Under the pieces are notes generated by a model. It was not told the origin of the DNA. It did not search any database and saw nothing but the letters and a program-made list of their open reading frames with translations. A stretch of DNA of 5,451 nucleotides. It comes from CAIKZZ01 sp037443765 (GTDB taxonomy: Bacteria > Pseudomonadota > Gammaproteobacteria > Steroidobacterales > Steroidobacteraceae). Positions 1 through 4,875 of this stretch are shown here, in pieces (position 1 is the stretch's first letter; each line of letters starts with the position of its first letter). Location: positions 1-5,451 of the forward strand of contig JBBINS010000184.1 in assembly GCA_037443765.1 (NCBI GenBank), in the 5' to 3' direction. The translations under genes were made by a program, and so were the position numbers.

Positions 1-1817
1 CCGCGCTGACGATCGCGCTCGCGGGCGATCCGGAGCCGGAGGTGCGCCAGATGGCCGCGTTCGCGCTCGGGCTGCTGCGCGACCCGACGTCGGTCGGCGC
101 GCTGCGCGCCGCGCTGCGCGACGCGTCGCCGCTCGTGCAGGGACGCGCGGCCGAGGCGCTGGCGGCGCTGGGCGACACGGTGAGCAGCGCCGCGATCGGC
201 GACATCGTGTCGGCGGCGATCACGTCCGGCGCGGTGGCGGCCGTCGCGCCCGACGAGGTGAGCGCGGCGCACGACCCGACGGTCGAGGCGTTTCGCCTCG
301 CGGTGCTGGCGCTGGGCCGGCTGAAGGCCTTCGACATCCTCTCGACGTGCGTCGTCGGCCCGAACTCGGCCCCGCTGGTGGCCTGGTGGCCGGTCGCCGC
401 GGCCGTGCAGCGGACCGGGGACCGCCGCGCGATCGGCGTGCTGAAGGCGATGGCCGAGGGGCCGAGCGCCTTCGGCCGGGCGTTTGCGGCGAAGGGCCTG
501 GGCGCGATCAAGGATCCGTCCGCCATCGGCACGCTGTCGGCGCTGGCGCGAGACTGGCGCCGCGACACGCGGTCGGCCATCTCGGCGGTGAGGGCGCTCG
601 GCGCGATCGGCGACCCGCGGGCGGGCCCCGTGCTGCTCGAACTGGCGCGGACGCGCGACCTCGACCCGCTGCTCCGGATCGAAGTGGTGGCCGCGCTCGG
701 GCCGACGCGCACCGCCGGCGCGGCGGACATGCTGCTCAACCTCGTGTCGGATGGCGCGGCGGCGATCCGCGCGGCCGCGTTCCGCAGCCTCCGCGAGATC
801 GATCCGTCGGCCTTCCTCTCCGCGCTGTCGAGCCTCGACGCCGACCGTGACTGGACCGTGCGCGCCGCGATCGCCTCGACGCTCGGCACGCTCGACCGCG
901 ACATGGCGCTGCCGCGGCTGTCGCCGATGCTGCAGGATCCCGATGCGCGGGTCCTGCCGTCGGTGTACGCCGCGCTCGTGAAGATCAAGGCGCCGTCGGC
1001 GGGGCAGGTGCTGCTCGCCGCGCTCGGGAACAAGGACCCGGTCGTGCGCGCCGCGGCCGAGTCGGGCCTCGGCTCGCTGAAGGTGCCGGGGGCGGAGCGC
1101 GCGCTGGTCGACGCGTTCCACGCGGCGGCGGCCGACGACACCTACGTGGCCCGCGCCGCGGCGCTCGACGCGCTGGTCGCCTGCGGCGCCGAGGCGGCGC
1201 GGCCGGCGCTGCACGAGGCGCTCTCCGACAAGGACTGGGCCGTGCGGGTGCACGCGGCGGCGCTGCTCGCCCCGCTCGAGCCGAAGAGCGACCTGGCGTC
1301 GATCATCCGCCCCGCGCCCGTGTCGCGCCCGCCCGGGTTCTACGACGCCCCGGAGCTGGTCGCGCCGGCCGTGTCGCCGCACGTCTACCTCGACACCGCG
1401 CGCGGCACGATCGAGATCGAGATGGCCGTGCTCGACGCGCCGCTCACGTGCCTGAACTTCATGACGCTCGCGCGCCAGGGGTTCTTCAGGAACGCGGCGT
1501 GGCACCGCGTGGTGCCGAACTTCGTCGTGCAGGACGGAGACCCGCGCGGCGACGGCGAGGGCGGCCCCGGCTACACGATCCGCGACGAGATCAACGAGCG
1601 GCCGTACTCGAGAGGCACGATGGGGATGGCGCTCGACTGGGCCGACACCGGCGGCAGCCAGTTCTTCCTGACGATCTCTCCGCAGCCGCACCTCGACGGG
1701 CGCTACACGGTGTTCGGCCAGGTGGTGTCGGGACTGGACGTGCTGGACCGCATCGAGCCTGGCGACCGGATCTTGCGCGTCCGCGTCTGGGACGGAAGGA
1801 CCATGTCGGGGCAATGA
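1..1817 (+). CDS. HEAT-repeat protein with C-terminal cyclophilin-type peptidyl-prolyl cis-trans isomerase domain (5' partial)
   Basis: The frame is open from base 3 to the TGA at 1815-1817 (604 codons visible). The first codons (A-L-T-I-A-L-A-G-D-P-E-P-E-V-R-Q) are already inside a HEAT repeat, so the true start and any signal peptide lie upstream; the GTG at 42 is an internal valine. Visible residues 1 to about 440 form roughly ten or more PBS-lyase-type HEAT repeats with the recurring D-P-x-V-R / A-x-x-A-L-G-x-L pattern, an alpha-solenoid used for protein binding. A short Pro-rich linker leads into a cyclophilin domain at about 459-598. It keeps the catalytic Arg (R502 in WHRVVPNF), F507 and Q510 at the spacing of R55/F60/Q63 of human cyclophilin A, then GSQFF and LDGRYTVFG. 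The fold predicts X-Pro bond isomerisation. The solenoid probably recruits clients or partners, but they are unknown. Its cell location cannot be judged without the N-terminus. Confidence 0.93.
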   Translation, partial: ALTIALAGDPEPEVRQMAAFALGLLRDPTSVGALRAALRDASPLVQGRAAEALAALGDTVSSAAIGDIVSAAITSGAVAAVAPDEVSAAHDPTVEAFRLAVLALGRLKAFDILSTCVVGPNSAPLVAWWPVAAAVQRTGDRRAIGVLKAMAEGPSAFGRAFAAKGLGAIKDPSAIGTLSALARDWRRDTRSAISAVRALGAIGDPRAGPVLLELARTRDLDPLLRIEVVAALGPTRTAGAADMLLNLVSDGAAAIRAAAFRSLREIDPSAFLSALSSLDADRDWTVRAAIASTLGTLDRDMALPRLSPMLQDPDARVLPSVYAALVKIKAPSAGQVLLAALGNKDPVVRAAAESGLGSLKVPGAERALVDAFHAAAADDTYVARAAALDALVACGAEAARPALHEALSDKDWAVRVHAAALLAPLEPKSDLASIIRPAPVSRPPGFYDAPELVAPAVSPHVYLDTARGTIEIEMAVLDAPLTCLNFMTLARQGFFRNAAWHRVVPNFVVQDGDPRGDGEGGPGYTIRDEINERPYSRGTMGMALDWADTGGSQFFLTISPQPHLDGRYTVFGQVVSGLDVLDRIEPGDRILRVRVWDGRTMSGQ

Positions 1818-1836
1818 CGACGAGGGCTTCGGCCTG

Positions 1837-1899
1837 CCGGCGTCAGGCTTCGGGCGGTGCGACGCCGCCTGCAGCCTGGAGCCCGACGCCTGAAGCCGG
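1837..1899. repeat. Long imperfect inverted repeat after the HEAT-PPIase gene (REP-like)
   Basis: The 19-nt arms 1837-1855 and 1881-1899 are complementary at 17 of 19 positions and enclose 25 nt. GGCTTCGG also occurs as a direct repeat at 1825-1832 and 1846-1853. The element starts 20 bp after the stop codon at 1817. It could form a stable hairpin in the plus-strand transcript, acting as a 3'-end stabiliser or factor-dependent terminator, since no T-run follows on the plus strand. It could instead be one copy of a dispersed REP-like palindrome. The palindrome is seen directly; dispersal in the genome is inference. Confidence 0.6.
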
Positions 1900-1913
1900 A
1901 CACTCCGTACAAT

Positions 1914-1938
1914 AAAAAAGGGGGCGACGCTCGCCCCC
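1914..1938 (-). terminator. Intrinsic terminator of the minus-strand micropeptide/RNA unit
   Basis: A perfect 8-bp GC-rich stem (1931-1938 with 1920-1927) has a 3-nt loop and, read on the minus strand, is followed at once by six T residues (A-run at 1914-1919). This is a textbook Rho-independent terminator for leftward transcription. It lies 21 nt past the stop codon of the lysine-rich micro-ORF. In the rightward direction the stem is followed only by TCTTCG, so it should be weak for the HEAT-PPIase gene. Confidence 0.88.
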
Positions 1939-1959
1939 TCTTCGTGCGGAAGCCGAAGC

Positions 1960-2013
1960 TTACCGCTTCTTCCCGGCCTTCTTGGCGGGCTTCTTCGCGA
2001 CCTTCTTCGCCAT
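1960..2013 (-). CDS. Lys/Ala-rich basic micropeptide, 17 aa
   Basis: ATG at 2013-2011 and TAA at 1962-1960 encode MAKKVAKKPAKKAGKKR, with eight Lys and one Arg in 17 residues, no acidic residue, and a repeating A-K-K period. The pattern resembles the lysine-rich tails of histone H1-like and HU-type nucleoid proteins, so nucleic-acid binding is a reasonable guess but unproven. An AAGGGGGGG tract at 2022-2030 sits 8 nt before the ATG, as a Shine-Dalgarno should. The ORF lies between the structured leader and a terminator 21 nt after its stop, so it is the only substantial reading frame that fits this transcript. Reading the frame further upstream to a TTG at 2211 gives a longer protein, but that part crosses the hairpins and does not look like protein. 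The gene is tiny, so chance cannot be excluded; the clean low-complexity composition and good start context argue for it. Confidence 0.55.
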   Translation of the reverse strand: MAKKVAKKPAKKAGKKR

Positions 2014-2198
2014 GTCCTTATCCCCCCCTTCGTCAGTGAAGTGTGCGTGAGCTTGCGAACCGGTCGGGCGCATCACTCCGCGTGCGGCCTCGAGGTTCGC
2101 GCTCCGCCTCGTTGCTCGCGCTCGCGCGCGAGGCGTTCCGGAATCGGGAGGCGTCGGCGAGTGGTGCTCTTCGCCGTTTGTCCTCCCGGCGACCTGCG

Positions 2199-2214
2199 GT
2201 TCAGTTTTCAAGAA
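2199..2214 (-). promoter_or_regulatory. boxA-like sequence in the leader hairpin loop
   Basis: The minus strand reads TTCTTGAAAACTGAAC, about 50 nt after the predicted transcription start. It resembles the TTCTTTGAAAACTGAA boxA-type element common in rRNA operon leaders and 16S-23S spacers, where Nus factors bind. Here most of it falls in the loop of the 2196-2219 stem. No rRNA gene follows, so its role would be atypical. Recognised by resemblance only. Confidence 0.35.
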
Positions 2215-2270
2215 TCCGCCGAGGGATCACAAGGCGTGGCCTAAGCCCACCACGCTCATACTGGATGTAG

Positions 2271-2298
2271 ATTATGGTTGAGAAAAAACTGATGTCAA
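2271..2298 (-). promoter_or_regulatory. Sigma70-type promoter for the micropeptide/RNA unit
   Basis: On the minus strand a perfect -35 TTGACA (2298-2293) is followed after 16 nt by CATAAT (2276-2271, 5 of 6 to TATAAT). The spacer contains a T6 run. The whole element is an AT-rich island inside very GC-rich DNA, which makes a chance match unlikely. Transcription should begin near 2262-2266. This is the best promoter in the window and points leftwards into the structured leader. Confidence 0.85.
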
Positions 2299-2315
2299 GC
2301 GGAAAGTGACGACCG

Positions 2316-2397
2316 CGCGTCGCGATCGCGCGACCGGGCGTGCGATCGATCGCGCGATCGACCGCGCGATCGGGTCGTCGACGTGACGCGATCGCGC
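2316..2397. repeat. Low-complexity CG-rich tract with clustered CGATCG palindromes
   Basis: Six copies of CGATCG start at 2323, 2343, 2347, 2355, 2367 and 2389. Two of them sit in the octamer GCGATCGC (2322-2329 and 2388-2395), and there is a near-tandem 12-mer (2351-2362 and 2363-2374, 10 of 12 identical). The tract fills much of the gap between the end of the TPR gene and the -35 of the next promoter and holds no convincing gene. It may be simple expansion, a protein-binding array, or drift. Confidence 0.6.
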
Positions 2398-2404
2398 CCG
2401 CCGT

Positions 2405-2421
2405 CGCGTCGCCTCGACGCG
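2405..2421 (-). other. Hairpin 32 nt downstream of the TPR gene stop, without T-run
   Basis: A perfect 7-bp stem (2405-2411 with 2415-2421) has a 3-nt loop. It lies after the TGA at 2455-2453 of the TPR gene on the minus strand. No T-tract follows, so it is not a canonical intrinsic terminator. It may stabilise the mRNA 3' end or be incidental in CG-rich DNA. Confidence 0.3.
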
Positions 2422-2452
2422 CGCGACGCGCGACCTGGCGGGGCTCGTGAGG

Positions 2453-3646
2453 TCAGCGGTGCATCGCCGCGCGCGCCTGCTCGCGGACGTGATCGGGATC
2501 GTCGGGCGGGGCCGCGGCGATCGCCGCGGCGTAGGCGTCGTGCGCGCTGCCGCGCAGCCCCTTGCGGTCGCAGGCGGCGCCGAGCTTCAGCCACGCCGTC
2601 GCGATCGCGCCGTACGGCGCGGCCGGCCTCTCCGCGATCACCGCGCGCAGCAGGTCGATCGCCTCGTCGGGCTTGCCGAGCGCGGTCAGCTCGCTGGCCA
2701 TTCCGAGGCGCGCGCGCACCTGGCTCATCTCCGGCATCGCGGCGCGGCCTTCGCGCGCGAGCGAGTACAGCTCGCGCCAGCTGGCGAGGCTCGCGGCGCG
2801 ATCGTGGAGGTAGACGTCCTGCACCTCGGCGATCGACTGGAGGAAGAGCGGGTTGTGCGGGTAGGAGGCGTGCAGCCCCTCGAGCAGCGTCAGCGCCTCG
2901 TCCGGCTTGTGCTCGTACCAGAGATCGATCAGCTGCAGCTGGTAGTCCGCCTCGCCGCGCAGCAGCTGCCCGCGGTCGCGCGCCCGCCACATCTCCTGCA
3001 GCCCCCCGGCGCGGTTGCCGCCGGGCAGCGCCAGCAGCCACGCGAGGAACTTGAGGATGGCCGGCGCGATCCCCGCGTAGTAGTGGTAGAGCCCGATGCC
3101 GAAGTACGCGTCCTCGAGCGTCGGGTCGAGCGCGAGCGACGTCTCGAGCGCATCCTTGATCCGCTTGCCGTCGCGCGCGGCCGCGAGCCGCTCCCCGCGC
3201 AGCGCGAGGAACTGCACCCGCAGCCCGTAGGCGGCGCCGAGGAAGAACCACGCGTCGGCCCGCTTCGGCTCGCGCGCGGTCCACTGCGCGATCCGATCGA
3301 TCGCCGCGTCGATCCCGGCCTCGAACGCCGGGTCCTTCGAGCGGTCGTTGGGGTTCAGCTGGATCTGCCACCAGAGCGCGTTGACGCGCATCAGCGCGCA
3401 CGTCTCGGGCGGCGCCGGGCCGCACGCCTTCGCGATCTCCCGGTCGGCCTCGCCGAAGCGGGCGTCGAGGATGGCGGCGTAGCAGCGCGAGAGCACCGGC
3501 GCGTACGGGATCGACGCGGACGCGGTCCGCGCCGCGCCGAGCAGGGCGAGGCCGGCGAGCGCGGCCAGCGCGATGGCTGCCCGTCGGCCGCCACCGGCGG
3601 CCGTGCGGCTACGGATGGCTGGTGCGGAGAGGCTGTCTCGCGGCAT
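2453..3646 (-). CDS. Secreted tetratricopeptide-repeat protein, distant resemblance to the Iml2/TTC39 family
   Basis: Predicted protein of 397 aa. The N-terminus is a signal peptide: basic n-region to RR at 21-22, hydrophobic A/L-rich core about 23-39, and A-S-A at 42-44 as a likely signal peptidase I site, so the mature protein should be exported, probably to the periplasm. The rest is alpha-helical with TPR-like pairs at about 131-190, 240-275, 310-345 and 350-385 (for example ALGKPDEAIDLLRAVIAERP). A central segment (181-219) has Y-F-G-I-G-L-Y-H-Y-Y, then P195, L-K-F-L and P-G-G-N-R-A-G-G-L. This recalls the P...L...GGD+..G signature of Iml2/TTC39 (DUF3808) proteins; the match is from memory and tentative. 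Three cysteines (55, 75, 83) near the mature N-terminus could form a disulfide. The ATG at 3646 overlaps the end of ddl by 38 nt and no other start fits the signal peptide, so the two genes are probably translationally coupled. Function is unknown; TPRs suggest a scaffold role. Confidence 0.85.
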   Translation of the reverse strand: MPRDSLSAPAIRSRTAAGGGRRAAIALAALAGLALLGAARTASASIPYAPVLSRCYAAILDARFGEADREIAKACGPAPPETCALMRVNALWWQIQLNPNDRSKDPAFEAGIDAAIDRIAQWTAREPKRADAWFFLGAAYGLRVQFLALRGERLAAARDGKRIKDALETSLALDPTLEDAYFGIGLYHYYAGIAPAILKFLAWLLALPGGNRAGGLQEMWRARDRGQLLRGEADYQLQLIDLWYEHKPDEALTLLEGLHASYPHNPLFLQSIAEVQDVYLHDRAASLASWRELYSLAREGRAAMPEMSQVRARLGMASELTALGKPDEAIDLLRAVIAERPAAPYGAIATAWLKLGAACDRKGLRGSAHDAYAAAIAAAPPDDPDHVREQARAAMHR

Positions 3647-4766
3647 GCCGCTCGAAGGCCAGGTCGACCAGGCGGTCGAGCAGCGCCCGGTAGCCGAGCC
3701 CGGTGGCTTCCCACAGCTTGGGGAACATGCTGATCGTGGTGAAGCCGGGAATGGTGTTGATCTCGTTGACGAGCAGCCGGCCCGTCTCGCGCGAGAGCAG
3801 GAAGTCGACGCGCGCGAACCCGGACGCCTCGACCGCGAGGAACGCCTCGGCGGCGAGCCGCCTCACCTGGCCGGCCGTCGCGTCGTCGAGCGGCGCCGGG
3901 ACGATCGTCTTCGACTCCTCGACGTACTTGGCCTCGTAGTCGTAGAACTCGCGCGAGGGCTCGATCTCGCCGGGCACCGACGCCTCGGGCCGATCGTTGC
4001 CGATGACCGAACACTCGATCTCGCGCGCCGCGGGCACGGCCGCCTCGACGACGACCTTGCGATCGAACTCGAAGGCCAGGCGCATCGCCTCGGCCAGGTC
4101 GCCGGCGGCCTTCACCTTCGAGATCCCGACGCTCGACCCGAGGTTGGCCGGCTTGACGAAGACCGGGAACGACAGCCGCGCGGCGATCGAGGCGGTGACC
4201 TCGCCGGCCGAGGCCTCCCACTGGTCGCGCCAGACCACCTCGTGCGCCACGATGGGCAGCCCGCGGGCGGCGAAGGCCGTCTTCATCATCGCCTTGTCCA
4301 TGGCGACCGCCGAGGCCATCACGCCCGAGCCGACGTAGGGGACGCCGGCCAGCTCGAGCAGCCCCTGCACCGTGCCGTCCTCGCCGAACGGGCCGTGCAG
4401 CACCGGGAAGATCACGTCGAGCGCGAGCCCGGCGACGTAGGCGTTCTCCCGCGCGGGGGTCTCGCTGACGGCCCGCTCGAGCGTGAGCAGCGTCTCCTCG
4501 CCGGGGTGCGGCACCAGGTACGCCTCGCGCCCGCTCCGCGTCGAGCGGTCGCCCTCCTGGCGGGCCTTCGCGATGACGTCGCCCGCGACCACCGTCGTCG
4601 GCGGACGGTCGGGGATCGACCACCGGCCGTCACGGTCGATCCGGATCGGCACCGGCTCGTAACGCTGCTTGTCCAGGTTCGCGATGACAGAGGCCGCCGA
4701 GGCGAGCGACACCTCGTGCTCGCTCGATCGTCCGCCGTAGATCACGCCGATGCGCAGTTTCCTCAC
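3609..4766 (-). CDS. ddl: D-alanine--D-alanine ligase
   Basis: Predicted protein of 385 aa, the long (DdlA-like) form with an extra segment at about 60-100. It joins two D-alanines using ATP in the cytoplasm, giving the dipeptide that MurF adds to the peptidoglycan precursor. ATP-grasp motifs are complete: GGRSSEHEVS (11-20, catalytic E16), HGPFGEDG (124-131), KPANLGSSVGIS (205-216), the omega loop YDYEAKY (275-281), R319 and D321 in ARVDF, and NEINTIPGFT (334-343) with Mg2+ ligands E335 and N337. K280-Y281 in the omega loop is the signature for D-Ala as second substrate; D-Ala-D-Lac ligases of vancomycin-resistant systems differ here, so this is a housekeeping enzyme. The start is GTG at 4766-4764: the protein then begins MRKLRIGVIYGG, as expected for the family. 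A GGGGG run (4780-4776) 9 nt upstream is the only ribosome-site candidate. It is the first gene of a leftward operon with the TPR gene. Confidence 0.97.
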   Translation of the reverse strand: MRKLRIGVIYGGRSSEHEVSLASAASVIANLDKQRYEPVPIRIDRDGRWSIPDRPPTTVVAGDVIAKARQEGDRSTRSGREAYLVPHPGEETLLTLERAVSETPARENAYVAGLALDVIFPVLHGPFGEDGTVQGLLELAGVPYVGSGVMASAVAMDKAMMKTAFAARGLPIVAHEVVWRDQWEASAGEVTASIAARLSFPVFVKPANLGSSVGISKVKAAGDLAEAMRLAFEFDRKVVVEAAVPAAREIECSVIGNDRPEASVPGEIEPSREFYDYEAKYVEESKTIVPAPLDDATAGQVRRLAAEAFLAVEASGFARVDFLLSRETGRLLVNEINTIPGFTTISMFPKLWEATGLGYRALLDRLVDLAFERHAARQPLRTSHP

Positions 4767-4861
4767 GCGGTCGAACCCCCAGGTTGGTCACGACAGGCAG
4801 GTTGTCCGGGCACGAGGAAGCCACAGCAGCCGTGCGAGCAGGCGCGCCTTCCCAATCCCGT

Positions 4862-4870
4862 CATACTATA
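4862..4870. promoter_or_regulatory. Overlapping divergent -10 elements between ddl and tgt
   Basis: The AT-rich segment CATACTATA is the only such island in the 109-bp gap between ddl and tgt. Leftwards it reads TATAGT (4870-4865, 5 of 6 to TATAAT), which would give a ddl leader of roughly 90 nt. Rightwards CATACT (4862-4867) or TACTAT (4864-4869) are weaker matches that would place the tgt start of transcription at or just before its ATG. No good -35 is visible for either direction. Use of both is inference. Confidence 0.45.
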
Positions 4871-4875
4871 CCGCA

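Larger units (their letters stand above)
1914..2264 (-). ncRNA. Candidate structured short transcript (about 350 nt) carrying a lysine-rich micro-ORF near its 3' end
   Basis: A strong minus-strand promoter (2271-2298) and a strong terminator (1914-1938) bound a stretch that holds no ordinary gene. From 5' to 3' on the minus strand, five non-overlapping stems can form: 2234-2255 (6 bp); 2196-2219 (7 bp with one bulged base); 2145-2188 (7-bp outer arms 2145-2151/2182-2188, 5-bp inner arms 2156-2160/2171-2175); 2106-2134 (6 bp); and 2049-2104 (11 bp with a 2-nt bulge, arms 2049-2061 and 2094-2104). The sequence then becomes less paired and leads through a run of seven G into the 17-codon ORF. 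The 5' end is estimated from promoter spacing. I recognise no known class: there is no RNase P, tmRNA or SRP signature. GC-rich DNA gives hairpins easily, so the fold is a hypothesis; the promoter-terminator bracket is the firmer evidence. Confidence 0.55.

Noticed and set aside
1960..2211. 83-aa minus-strand frame starting at a TTG and ending in the lysine-rich peptide
   Set aside because: The TTG lies inside the boxA-like sequence with no good ribosome site, the upstream part crosses all but the first hairpin and has no protein-like pattern; the ATG at 2013 has far better context.
2041..2270. Plus-strand small frames in the leader region
   Set aside because: They arise on the complementary strand of the structured leader, lack ribosome sites and overlap each other in different frames.
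2299..2452. CRISPR array or integration site
   Set aside because: Repeats are short, overlapping and without regular spacers; there is no tRNA, integrase or cas gene in the window.
2295..3425. Long Arg/Ala-rich minus-strand frame overlapping the TPR gene
   Set aside because: It is a second frame of GC-rich coding DNA with extreme Arg/Ala content; the TPR frame has a signal peptide and repeats and is clearly the real one.
2447..3733. Long plus-strand frame opposite the TPR gene
   Set aside because: Antisense shadow typical of high-GC genes; Arg-rich, with no recognisable domain, and it runs into ddl.
3609..4766. D-Ala-D-Lac (vancomycin-resistance type) ligase
   Set aside because: The omega loop has the K-Y pair (280-281) of D-Ala-D-Ala ligases and no vanH/vanX neighbours are seen.
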